From: CAVRUD01 sp963849635
Lineage (GTDB): Bacteria; Chloroflexota; Chloroflexia; Thermomicrobiales; UBA6265
DNA: 64,000 nucleotides
Direction: 5' to 3'
Assembly (NCBI GenBank): GCA_963849635.1
Contig: CAWKIA010000023.1
Coordinates: 62,001-126,000, forward strand
Part shown: positions 40,928 through 48,648 of the stretch, piece by piece
Layout of the letters: every line of letters begins with the position of its first letter
Position numbering within the stretch: the stretch's first letter is position 1
Translations under genes and position numbers: made by a program
Notes under the pieces: model-generated
What the model saw: only the letters and a program-made list of their open reading frames with translations
Database searches by the model: none
What the model was told of the DNA's origin: nothing

Positions 40928-43105
40928 ATGTCTACTGAGAATAGTACCGGTCAGAGCAATTTATGTCAATCCATGGCCTATGCTGAGCGTGGCTTTCCGG
41001 TCTTTCCGGTCAACGGTAAAAAGCCCTTTGAGTCTGGTGGCTTTCGCTCAGCGACCACAGACCAGGCGCAGCTAGAGACCTGGGCTGAGCAGTACCCAGA
41101 CTGCAATTGGGGCACACCCACTGGCCACCACGTTGACGCCATCACTGGTGAGCCAAATGCCAGGCCCTTTGACGTGCTTGACGTTGACCTTGATAAGGCT
41201 GGCTTTGAGAGCCTTGAGGCCCTGCTAGAGGCCCATGGTGCGCTACCAGAGACACCTAGGCAGCGCACTGGCTCTGGTGGCCAGCACATCTGCTTTGCCT
41301 CTGACGGCAGCATCGGCAACAGCGCTGGCAAGCTGGCACCAGGGATAGACGTTCGGGGCACTGGTGGCTTTATCGTCCTGGCACCCTCTGAGCATCCCAA
41401 GACCCTAGAGCCCTACCAATGGCTGACCAGTCTGCTAGAGGTCGAGTTAGCACCAATGCCTGCCTGGCTGTGTGATGCCATTGGCGAAAGCAAGCGCCAG
41501 AGCAGCCAGCGTACTACCCACATTCCACAGGGCCAGCGCAACCCTACGCTGGCCTCTGAGGCTGGCAGGGTCAGACGCCAGGGTGCCAGTCGAGACGCCA
41601 TCCTGGCCTACCTTCGCACACGCAACCAAGAGGCCTGCGACCCGCCACTAGAGGACGCAGAGCTACAGCAGATCGCTGAAAGCGTCAGCGCCTATGATCC
41701 GGCTGACCCACTCATCACCTTTGCCAAAACTGACGCTGGCAACGCTGAGCGATTTGCCTACGTCAATGAGGGTCGCGTCATCTATTGCGCACCGCTGCGA
41801 AAGTGGTTTGTGTGGGATGGCAGGCGCTGGGCACCGGATGAGACCCACCAGGTTGACCGGCTGGCCATCGAGACCATCCGGCTGACCGGCCATCGTGCCA
41901 TTGATATGCCTACCGACACCAGAGACGAACGTGGGCGCAGGGATGCCATGGTCAATTGGGCGCTGGCCAGCGAGAGTGATAAGCGCCTGACAGATATGGT
42001 CAAACGGGCACGTGGGCTGGTGGCGGTATTACCTAAAGCTCTAGGCGCAGACCCTATGAAGCTCTGCGTCAAGAATGGTGTCATTGACCTCACCACTGGC
42101 CAGCTATTGCCGCATGATCCGGCAGACTTCATCACGAAGCTGGCACCAGTCGAGTATGACCCTGACGCCACCCTGCCAGAGTGGGATGCCTTTCTATCGC
42201 AGACCCTGGCAGGCAAAGAGGGTCTGGCTGACTTTCTACAGATGGCCATGGGTTACAGCCTGACCGGCCTGACCTCTGAGGAAAAACTGTTCTTTATCTA
42301 TGGGCCAGCAGGGTCAGGCAAAAGCACCTTTGTCGAGGCATTCAAGGCCATCCTGGGTGACTACGCCAAGACCTCTGATTTTGACGCATTTATCAAGCAC
42401 CAGGGCTCTGGTGGGCCACGCAATGACATTGCCAGACTCAATGGGGCACGCTATGTCAGCAGTATTGAGGTCGAGCAGGGCAAGGCGCTGGCAGAGGCTC
42501 TGATCAAGACCATCAGTGGTGGCGACATGGTAGCGGCGCGGTTCCTGTTTGCTGAGTCTATCGAGTTCAAACCTTCACTAAAGCTCTGGTTAGTCGCCAA
42601 TGATGCGCCTGGCGTCAATGCTGATGATGAGGGTATGTGGCGGCGCATCCTGCGTGTGCCGTTTGACAACGTAGTGCCAGAGGATCAGCGAGACCCACGC
42701 ATCAAAGCCCTGCTGAATGACCCAGAGCGCTCTGGCGCTGCCTTATTGGCCTGGGCAGTCAAAGGCTGCCTCAAGTGGCAAGAGACCGGCAGGCTGGTCG
42801 TGCCAGAGGTCGTGAAAGAGGACACAGCTAGGTACCGCGCAGAGCAGGATGGTCTTGCTGGATTCCTGGCTGAGGCCTGTGACGTTGGCCCTGAACACCA
42901 GAGCCATACCCAAGACCTCTTTGGTGCCTATGAGGGTTACTGGCAGGCCTACGGTCGCTACCAGAAAGAGCGACGGCTGAGCAAGCAGGGCTTTAGCAGG
43001 GCGCTCAAGGCCAGGGGCTATGAGGATGGCAGACCCAGAATCAATGGTAAGCAGGGCCGTGGCTGGTTTGGCATCGCAGCTAAGCCATTGGATGAAGTGT
43101 TGTAG
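40928..43105 (+). CDS. Bifunctional primase-polymerase / SF3 (D5-like) helicase
   Basis: A 725-residue replication protein. Residues 15-190 form a PrimPol domain (FPVFPVNGKKPFESGGFRSA, the DVLDVDLDKAG acidic motif, RTGSGGQHICF). A PriCT-like segment follows (RDAILAYLRTRNQEACDPPL). Residues 280-470 are a D5_N-type domain (VIYCAPLRKWFVWDGRRWAP), then a superfamily 3 helicase with Walker A FIYGPAGSGKSTFVEAFKAI and motif C LKLWLVANDAPG. The C-terminus RRLSKQGFSRALKARGYEDG resembles winged-helix tails of phage and P4-type primases. It can prime and unwind its own origin. Confidence 0.92.
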   Translation: MSTENSTGQSNLCQSMAYAERGFPVFPVNGKKPFESGGFRSATTDQAQLETWAEQYPDCNWGTPTGHHVDAITGEPNARPFDVLDVDLDKAGFESLEALLEAHGALPETPRQRTGSGGQHICFASDGSIGNSAGKLAPGIDVRGTGGFIVLAPSEHPKTLEPYQWLTSLLEVELAPMPAWLCDAIGESKRQSSQRTTHIPQGQRNPTLASEAGRVRRQGASRDAILAYLRTRNQEACDPPLEDAELQQIAESVSAYDPADPLITFAKTDAGNAERFAYVNEGRVIYCAPLRKWFVWDGRRWAPDETHQVDRLAIETIRLTGHRAIDMPTDTRDERGRRDAMVNWALASESDKRLTDMVKRARGLVAVLPKALGADPMKLCVKNGVIDLTTGQLLPHDPADFITKLAPVEYDPDATLPEWDAFLSQTLAGKEGLADFLQMAMGYSLTGLTSEEKLFFIYGPAGSGKSTFVEAFKAILGDYAKTSDFDAFIKHQGSGGPRNDIARLNGARYVSSIEVEQGKALAEALIKTISGGDMVAARFLFAESIEFKPSLKLWLVANDAPGVNADDEGMWRRILRVPFDNVVPEDQRDPRIKALLNDPERSGAALLAWAVKGCLKWQETGRLVVPEVVKEDTARYRAEQDGLAGFLAEACDVGPEHQSHTQDLFGAYEGYWQAYGRYQKERRLSKQGFSRALKARGYEDGRPRINGKQGRGWFGIAAKPLDEVL

Positions 43106-43107
43106 CC

Positions 43108-43590
43108 ATGGGCATCGAGACAGGAAAGACAGCAAAGACAGCAGTGTTGAAAGTCTCTCTAGAACCCTCTCTCTATAGAGGACTTTCTAGACACGTGTCT
43201 TTGCTGTCTTTCCTGTCTTATGGCGCTGATGTAGTGGTAGCAAAGAGAGGTAAACAGGTGCAAAAGAACGCAGACCCAACGGTACCCACCTACGCAGAGC
43301 GCACTGAGGCCTATAGTCAATGGATGCTTTATGTAAAGTTCTCTCACTGTGATGACCTTCACACCCATGGTGGTGGCAGCCTTGATGGCCCACCGGACAT
43401 GGGGCACCGCGTCAGCCATTGCGTACATGCAGAGGCCCAGGGCTACTACCTGGTACCTGGCCAACCGGATATGCCAAAGCCTAAAGCTCTAGGCAAGCGT
43501 GAGCAGACCAGGCGTTTGCTGGCAGACGACCGTAGGCGCGGCATCTCGCCCACCGGCAGTATCACGTTCTATGGGCGCTCAGGGCGCTAG
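43108..43590 (+). CDS. Element-encoded hypothetical protein
   Basis: The frame is 160 residues from an ATG at 43108, but its first 37 codons are the inverted repeat, so the true start may be the GTG near 43234. The remainder (AKRGKQVQKNADPTVPTYAE, SQWMLYVKFSHCDDLHTHGG, ALGKREQTRRLLADDRRRGI) is basic and has several His and Cys residues, which might bind metal or nucleic acid. No family was recognised. Confidence 0.5.
   Translation: MGIETGKTAKTAVLKVSLEPSLYRGLSRHVSLLSFLSYGADVVVAKRGKQVQKNADPTVPTYAERTEAYSQWMLYVKFSHCDDLHTHGGGSLDGPPDMGHRVSHCVHAEAQGYYLVPGQPDMPKPKALGKREQTRRLLADDRRRGISPTGSITFYGRSGR
43118..43218. repeat. Perfect 23-bp inverted repeat with nested dyads
   Basis: Arms 43118-43140 and 43196-43218 are exact reverse complements and are themselves built of GACAGGAAA/GACAGCAAA/GACA units. 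The 55-base centre contains GAAAGTC/GACTTTC (43149-43155, 43181-43187) and the palindrome CTCTATAGAG. It begins 13 bases after the primase stop. It can form a cruciform, as found in origins, transfer sites or terminators. Confidence 0.85.
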
Positions 43591-43619
43591 AAGGATTCGC
43601 AATGATTGACGTTCACTGG

Positions 43620-43988
43620 TCAAGCTTGCTCGTCCTCAGGCACATAGGGAAGAGGATCTTGACGGGGGTCAGTGGCCTCATCTTCGGCATGCATCGTGAT
43701 GGTCAAACTGCCCAGCAGATCGGGATTCACCACGACCTCTCCCGTAGTCCGCAGGGTGTACTCACCCGGCTCAGCCGGTTTAAACCCCTCTGGGTAGGGA
43801 GGCAGCGTGAATTCTTCGTCGGACCCATGCAGACGCATCGTCATCTTAGTTTCGTCAACGGCCGTAATGCGCCCATGCAACTGCACTTGCTTGCGCACCG
43901 TGCCGTCCGCGTTGACGTAGGTCAGCCCAACCAGGGCGTGTTTGCCTATGACCCTTGCCGCCTTGGCGTCATCGATCCGGTCTGCCAT
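43620..43988 (-). CDS. Hypothetical protein, beta-rich
   Basis: A 122-residue protein, MADRIDDAKAARVIGKHALV, then GRITAVDETKMTMRLHGSDE and an acidic C-terminus. The pattern GLTYVNADG...QLHGRITAVDE suggests a small SH3-like barrel, but no family is recognised with confidence. It faces the element genes and diverges from the gene at 44108. Confidence 0.65.
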   Translation of the reverse strand: MADRIDDAKAARVIGKHALVGLTYVNADGTVRKQVQLHGRITAVDETKMTMRLHGSDEEFTLPPYPEGFKPAEPGEYTLRTTGEVVVNPDLLGSLTITMHAEDEATDPRQDPLPYVPEDEQA

Positions 43989-44107
43989 TCACGACCCTTT
44001 CACATCTAGCGTGAGGCCAATCCGATGGTCAAGAGGAATGTATCACGGCTCGATTGCTGGGGACCGCCGAGAGCCATGGTCCCGCGAAAAGTCTAGGAGG
44101 AAGAATC

Positions 44108-44410
44108 ATGAGCTTCATTGATGGAAAGGGCATCGTCCAGGGGCCAGCGCCATCGATCCAGATGACACCAGAGCAAGAGCAGGCTGCCGCTTCGAAGCTA
44201 GAGCGTGCCAGGGCTCTCAGAGCAAAGCGCAAGGTAGAGCAGCCGAACGTACGCGTGGACTCGCGCAGGAGATGCCCTGATGGCCGAACCCGTGCCCGTC
44301 GCAGTACCAACACCCACGCCCGACGCCGCCGTCGCCCAGGTCCGGCAGGCGCTAGTCGGAGTCCTTGGTCCGGATGCGAACGCTCCCGCCGTCGAAGATG
44401 CGGCGCGTGA
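44108..44410 (+). CDS. Small basic protein at the right edge of the element
   Basis: The ATG at 44108 follows a strong AGGAGGAAG site. The first 50 residues (MSFIDGKGIVQGPAPSIQMT, EQEQAAASKLERARALRAKR) have element-like codon use; the last 45 are Arg-rich and overlap the next gene in another frame. The break near 44245 suggests the original 3' end was lost at the element border. Confidence 0.45.
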   Translation: MSFIDGKGIVQGPAPSIQMTPEQEQAAASKLERARALRAKRKVEQPNVRVDSRRRCPDGRTRARRSTNTHARRRRRPGPAGASRSPWSGCERSRRRRCGA

Positions 44411-44648
44411 GGTCGTCGCCGAATTGTGGGATCGCCCGGTCAGGGTCTTTGTCGCGGTGCTGGCGGCCCGGGCGGTGCGCGACCTCCTCGTTCCGGTGCC
44501 CTCATCAAGGCCGGTCTCCGGAGCGTCGGTGGCATCTCCTCGGCCGGGGCTTCTCGATGAGTTGATGTTTGACCCTCGCGATGACATCGTGACTGATCCC
44601 CGTGAAGACCTTATCGTCGATCCGCGAGATGGCCTGATTCCGGACTAG
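44280..44648 (+). CDS. Hypothetical protein with C-terminal DPR repeats
   Basis: A 122-residue protein. After a Pro-rich N-terminus comes a helical part (VAQVRQALVGVLGPDANAPA, REVVAELWDRPVRVFVAVLA), then a short tandem repeat of the form DPRDDIVT/DPREDLIV/DPRDGLIP at the end. No family was named. The gene on the opposite strand at 44770 also has a helical ALRAVRD segment. A long GC-rich hairpin follows its stop. Confidence 0.6.
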   Translation: MAEPVPVAVPTPTPDAAVAQVRQALVGVLGPDANAPAVEDAAREVVAELWDRPVRVFVAVLAARAVRDLLVPVPSSRPVSGASVASPRPGLLDELMFDPRDDIVTDPREDLIVDPRDGLIPD

Positions 44649-44693
44649 GGCTCTGATTGTGAAGGTTGGCGTCGTCTCGGCATAGGGGATTTG

Positions 44694-44752
44694 TGGCCCC
44701 GCCCCGGCGTCGCCCGGGGTCATTTGCACCGGGCGACGCCGGGGCGGGGCCA
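44694..44752. terminator. 24-bp perfect inverted repeat between convergent genes
   Basis: Arms 44694-44717 and 44729-44752 are exact reverse complements, almost entirely G and C, around the loop GGTCATTTGCA. The hairpin lies between convergent small genes and may terminate both; it is much longer than an ordinary terminator. Confidence 0.6.
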
Positions 44753-44769
44753 TTCCTTCCGAAGTCCAA

Positions 44770-45045
44770 CTACGCGGCCTCGCTCTCAAGCGCGTCGCGG
44801 ACGGCACGCAGGGCGAGATCGGGCAGGAAAGTGTGTAAGCGGGGCGGGGCGCCGCTGAAGACGGACTCGGCGGCCGCGCGAGCGTGGCGAGCCAGGCGGA
44901 CGGCGTCGGCGCGGTGGCCGAAGGCGCGCTCGGCGCGGGCGAGGACGACCGAGGCGAGCTCGGATGGGGTGATGGGGCGATCCAGGGTGGCCCCGGCGAT
45001 GACGACGGGCGGAACGGTCAGGAGGCGGGGGGCGATGTACGACAT
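44770..45045 (-). CDS. Hypothetical helical protein
   Basis: About 91 residues from the ATG at 45045 (preceded by GTGGAG), MSYIAPRLLTVPPVVIAGAT. Later LASVVLARAERAFGHRADAV and DLALRAVRDALESEAA are helical. A start at 45117 would add 24 poorly conserved residues. No family was recognised. Confidence 0.55.
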   Translation of the reverse strand: MSYIAPRLLTVPPVVIAGATLDRPITPSELASVVLARAERAFGHRADAVRLARHARAAAESVFSGAPPRLHTFLPDLALRAVRDALESEAA

Positions 45046-45338
45046 TGGGGCACTCCACATGGGCTTGGTCTCGTCCGGGGCTTCCCCGGCTGCCGGGCAC
45101 TCGCCCGGAACACCCATATCGTGTCCTCCCGGCGCTCCAGGTACATCAGCTAGATCACTGATTCGTCGGATGATGCTCCATCGCCACGTACTAGGTAATT
45201 CCGCGTAGGTAGAGCAAGATGTGAGTAGTCGGATGCAATTGTTAAGGCGAAATTGTTAATCGACGCACTCTTTCGACGGATTGAAAACGGAATCCCGGCG
45301 GCGGTCATCACCGCCGCCGGGATCGGGGTTTGACGCCT

Positions 45339-45866
45339 CTATGCCTCCGGCGTGGCTTCTTCTTCGAATTGGCTGAACAGGTCTTCGAGCGTGCCGATCG
45401 GGTCTCCCGGGGCTTCAGCGCTGATCCGGGTTGCCGCGGCGTTTCCGGGTCCGTACTCGCCGGCGCTGTTTCCGTCCGGATCGATGACCTCGAACGTGTA
45501 GGTGGCGTCGAAGGCGTCTCCACTTTCATCGATCTCAACGTCGGCGCGGATCATGAAGAGTCCGAAGTAGGTCTCCTCTTCGGCACTCGGCGACACGAAG
45601 GTGATAGTTGCCGAGGTATCTCCGGTCGCTTCCCAAACGCCGAGGATAGTCTCGCCGGCCGAGTCCACCGAGATAACGCCGCCGTCGGCGGTGACGATGT
45701 CGACCTCGGGCGGATTCTCCGGATCATCGACATCGGTGTCGAGGAGCCATGTGCCGACAAGCGGGTGAGCGGCGTCTGCCTCGGTGTCCTGGGCTCCGAC
45801 GATCCTTGCCGCCCCGAATGCGAGGACAACGACAATCGCGGTGATGGCAGCCGGTCGAAGTCGCAT
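45339..45866 (-). CDS. Secreted protein of unknown function
   Basis: A 175-residue protein with a signal peptide (MRLRPAAITAIVVVLAFGAA, cleavage near VGAQD). The mature part, PLVGTWLLDTDVDDPENPPE, VWEATGDTSATITFVSPSAE, resembles a lipocalin-like or 'nuclear-transport-like' extracellular domain with a GTW motif, but the family is not certain. It ends in an acidic tail. Confidence 0.7.
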   Translation of the reverse strand: MRLRPAAITAIVVVLAFGAARIVGAQDTEADAAHPLVGTWLLDTDVDDPENPPEVDIVTADGGVISVDSAGETILGVWEATGDTSATITFVSPSAEEETYFGLFMIRADVEIDESGDAFDATYTFEVIDPDGNSAGEYGPGNAAATRISAEAPGDPIGTLEDLFSQFEEEATPEA

Positions 45867-46048
45867 ACCCGTTCCTCCTGATCCGGCGCCGCGTCCGGCA
45901 GCACGTCTCCCTGGTGCCGCAGCCCCGTTCCCACATTATCCCGGGCGCAGTGTCGCGGCACATGGGGATTCCTCCGTATTTCGGCTGCGCATGGGCGGGG
46001 AGAGGTACGCATAGGGATCAGGAGGGTACCGGGAGCAATGGGGAATCG

Positions 46049-46966
46049 CTATTCGGTCTCGATCGCGTACGAGACGGTGACGCTGGTGACGGCGACAACG
46101 TCCGCCGGCGCCGTCGGATCGAAAGGTGGCGTATCCACGGCGCCAGGAATCGGGTTGTAGGGGTCCAGGGACGATTGCTCAACTGCCATGCAGCTGCCAT
46201 GGTGCGTCTCCGCGTCGAGGCGGGCACCCGCGTCGTCGGTCTGCGATTCGCTGGCGGCGACGACGCCCCCGATGCGCAGTCCGAGCCGCTCTGCCTGGGC
46301 AGCCGCCCGGATCTCGGCGTCCGCGACCGCCGCCTCCCAGGCGGCTGCGTGGAGCGGAGCACAGTCCGAGAGCCCGTACGCAACTCCCAACGGACTCAGG
46401 CGCAGATTCATCTCAAGACCGGCAACCTGGGCGGCGCTGACGATCGCCGAAATCGCCTCCTGTTCGGGCGCTTGGAGGAGGACATCGATGCGAAATGCGA
46501 CCGAGTTGGGGACAGGTGCATAGATGTTCGTGGCGAACCCGGGAGAGATCACGACCGAGACGCCGTCGGACGGCGCGCCAGCCACAACGATTGCGGCAAC
46601 GATCGGCCGGGCGGCTTCGTCGGCCTCGCTAGACGGATCGGGCGTGCCCTCCCGCACGGATGGACGTCCCGGGCCGTTGAAATAATCGTTGGGTCCGACG
46701 GAGAACATCATCTGGATCGTGGCGCGTTCGGCCGGTGCGGTCGCGCGTCCTAGTCCTACCACCGACAGGCTGGGAACCCCGGCCGCGCCGGATTCCGCCT
46801 GGCGCAGGTCGGCCAGGTAGACCGTGCCTCCCCCACTGTTCATGGCCTCCGCGAGCAATGCCAGGCCGACCATTGCCCCCAGGACGATGACGATTGCCAT
46901 GGCGACGCGGAGCGTGGCGAACCTGGAGAGACCACGCAGGGTAGGGAGCGAGGAACCAGCCTGCAT
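46049..46966 (-). CDS. SIMPL (DUF541) domain protein
   Basis: About 305 residues. One N-terminal membrane segment (RVAMAIVIVLGAMVGLALLA) anchors a SIMPL domain facing outside: SLSVVGLGRATAPAERATIQ, later LHAAAWEAAVADAEIRAAAQ and ERLGLRIGGVVAASES, and the final strand VVAVTSVTVSYAIE. The internal sequence is interrupted by loops with TPDPSSEADEAARP. I prefer the ATG at 46966, which has AAAGGAACG, to 47029. SIMPL proteins are envelope proteins of unknown mechanism. Confidence 0.82.
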   Translation of the reverse strand: MQAGSSLPTLRGLSRFATLRVAMAIVIVLGAMVGLALLAEAMNSGGGTVYLADLRQAESGAAGVPSLSVVGLGRATAPAERATIQMMFSVGPNDYFNGPGRPSVREGTPDPSSEADEAARPIVAAIVVAGAPSDGVSVVISPGFATNIYAPVPNSVAFRIDVLLQAPEQEAISAIVSAAQVAGLEMNLRLSPLGVAYGLSDCAPLHAAAWEAAVADAEIRAAAQAERLGLRIGGVVAASESQTDDAGARLDAETHHGSCMAVEQSSLDPYNPIPGAVDTPPFDPTAPADVVAVTSVTVSYAIETE

Positions 46967-47183
46967 GGGGCGTTCCTTTCCGCAGGGACACGAGGACCTT
47001 GGACGGCCCGCTCCGCCCGTCGTACTCATAGTACGCGCGGACCGGCCGATCGGTTCCCGTGACGTGCTTCAGGATCGGGAATCCACCGGGACTAGTGTGC
47101 GCTTCGCGGGAAGCCGCAGGTTAGTTCGATGCGGTCGGGACGCCGCCGATTCCTCCAGGGAATGAATAGGGCATGGCACGCGC

Positions 47184-47549
47184 CTATCGGCCTTCCCCCT
47201 CCCGTCGCCACTCCGGCGCAACGTAGGTCGCGACCCACCACTCGTCGAGATCGGTGATCTCGCCGTTCGCCACCCGATAGAAGCCGATACAGGTTTCGGC
47301 AACGCCCTCGAGGGTGACGGTGAGCCGGGCGACAACCCGGTCGCCAGACGCGACGATCTCGTCCAATACGGCGTGCCAGTCGCCGGGATAGTTCCGGTTG
47401 ACACGCAGGTAGGCATCGCGGCCGGTGAAGGATTCGCCGGATGCCCGCCAGGCGGCGCGGAGGTCCCCCGCCAGGTAGTCCCCCGCACCGTCCCAATCGC
47501 GTGCTTCAAACCCGTCCCACAACTCGCGCACGACCGCTTCTGGGGTCAT
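47184..47549 (-). CDS. SnoaL-like / NTF2-fold protein
   Basis: A 121-residue single NTF2-like domain: TPEAVVRELWDGFEARDWDG, RDAYLRVNRNYPGDWHAVLD, VVARLTVTLEGVAETCIGFY and the closing WWVATYVAPEWRREGEG. The ATG at 47549 follows GAAGGAGAC. These proteins are isomerases, hydrolases or binding proteins; no specific function can be given. Confidence 0.84.
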   Translation of the reverse strand: MTPEAVVRELWDGFEARDWDGAGDYLAGDLRAAWRASGESFTGRDAYLRVNRNYPGDWHAVLDEIVASGDRVVARLTVTLEGVAETCIGFYRVANGEITDLDEWWVATYVAPEWRREGEGR

Positions 47550-47580
47550 CTCGTCTCCTTCGGGGCCGGGCAGGGTGAGA

Positions 47581-47820
47581 TCAGGAATCGGAAGCGCGCT
47601 TGCGTAGCGAGTGGTCGAACTCGGGCGACTCGCCGGAGTCCACCAGCTCGTCGTCATCCATGGTGACATCGTCCTCGTTCACGCCGCGCAGATCCGGCGC
47701 CGGGTCCGGATCCTGGCCGAAGAGGGAGTTATCGGACGGCGTGATGGGCTGGCCGCCGGCTCCCATCCCCGGGACGACGGGGATGTCGGTCGGGTCATCG
47801 TGCCTGGTGCGATCGCTCAT
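47581..47820 (-). CDS. Small acidic hypothetical protein
   Basis: A 79-residue, Asp/Pro-rich protein, MSDRTRHDDPTDIPVVPGMG, ending ESPEFDHSLRKRASDS. CAGGAGG lies upstream of the ATG at 47820. It appears disordered. It ends 31 bases before the SnoaL-like gene on the same strand. Confidence 0.55.
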   Translation of the reverse strand: MSDRTRHDDPTDIPVVPGMGAGGQPITPSDNSLFGQDPDPAPDLRGVNEDDVTMDDDELVDSGESPEFDHSLRKRASDS

Positions 47821-47945
47821 GGAAAAGCCTCCTGGAACGGGCTGGGCCATCTGCCCATGCCACCGCGATCCAACGGCGCATTCCTCGTGCCACCTGTCAC
47901 CCGGCTTTGCCGATCCAGCCCAGGTCGCCGGGGCGCCCGCGAACG

Positions 47946-48557
47946 TCAGTTTGGCGCCGTCTGCTCGTCGGTGGGGCCGTATCCCGGGATCACGCTCTGC
48001 CGGCCGAACTCGGGCGCGAGGCAGTCCATGTAGACATCGTCCCACAGGCGGCCGCCCATCCAGCGGCATTGCCGCCGGCGGCCGAACTCCCGGTAACCGG
48101 CTTTCTGGTATGCCCGCTGCCCGGCGAGGTTGTACTCGGCCACGGTCAGCATCACGCTGTGCAGGCCGAGCACGTGAAAGGCGTAATCGAGCATGAGGAC
48201 GGTCACCTCAGTGCCAAGGCCTCTGCCTCGGGAATCCGCCTCGCCAATGAAGATGCCGTAGACCGCCGACCGGTTGCGGAAGTCCAGGCCGTGGAACGCG
48301 GTCGTGCCGATGGGGCGCAAACCGGCGCGCTCGTAAATGGTGAATCGCACCTCACCTGGGTTCGTGTTCCCGGCGTACCAGGCTTCTTCCTGCTCGAGCG
48401 TCGTCGGCCTGGGCTGGACCGCGCCGATGGTGCGCAGCATCTCGAAGTCGTTGATCCAGCGCTGGTAAAGGGGCAGAAGGTCGCGGCGGTGTGGTCCCAG
48501 AGCGACTCGCTCGCCCTCGATGTTGACGATTGGTTGTTGGCTCTGGTCCGCCTCCAT
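47946..48557 (-). CDS. GNAT family N-acetyltransferase
   Basis: About 203 residues of the RimJ/RimL type. VNIEGERVALGPHRRDLLPL begins the domain; the acetyl-CoA site is EADSRGRGLGTEVTVLMLDY, and the last motif is LNLAGQRAYQKAGYREFGRR (here written VAEYNLAGQRAYQKAG). The ATG at 48557 follows GGGGAGGCGG. Substrates of such proteins range from ribosomal proteins to small amines. Confidence 0.87.
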   Translation of the reverse strand: MEADQSQQPIVNIEGERVALGPHRRDLLPLYQRWINDFEMLRTIGAVQPRPTTLEQEEAWYAGNTNPGEVRFTIYERAGLRPIGTTAFHGLDFRNRSAVYGIFIGEADSRGRGLGTEVTVLMLDYAFHVLGLHSVMLTVAEYNLAGQRAYQKAGYREFGRRRQCRWMGGRLWDDVYMDCLAPEFGRQSVIPGYGPTDEQTAPN

Positions 48558-48648
48558 CGAAACCGCCTCCCCATGATCTAGACGCAACGCCTACACAGGC
48601 GACAAGGCGCCCGCAACAATATCGCGCGTCTCGCGTCTGAACCATCGA

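Larger units (their letters stand above)
39890..44240. mobile_element. Lower-GC integrated element with PrimPol/SF3 replication protein
   Basis: Between about 39.89 and 44.24 kb the sequence changes: GC falls visibly, CTA-Leu and CTAGAG become frequent and host codon bias disappears. The part contains a coiled-coil protein, a primase-polymerase/SF3 helicase, a 101-bp cruciform-forming inverted repeat and three small genes. No integrase, transposase, capsid or terminase gene is present. The borders are estimates; no att repeats or target tRNA were found. It could be a phage satellite, an integrated plasmid, or a remnant. Confidence 0.65.

Noticed and set aside
40842..41075. Small frame upstream of and overlapping the PrimPol gene
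   Set aside because: It overlaps the primase start by about 150 bases and has no ribosome site; the region is better explained as regulatory DNA.
39880..44300. Direct att repeats at the element borders
   Set aside because: Only an 8-base match (AATCGCAA-like) was found by eye, which is expected by chance.
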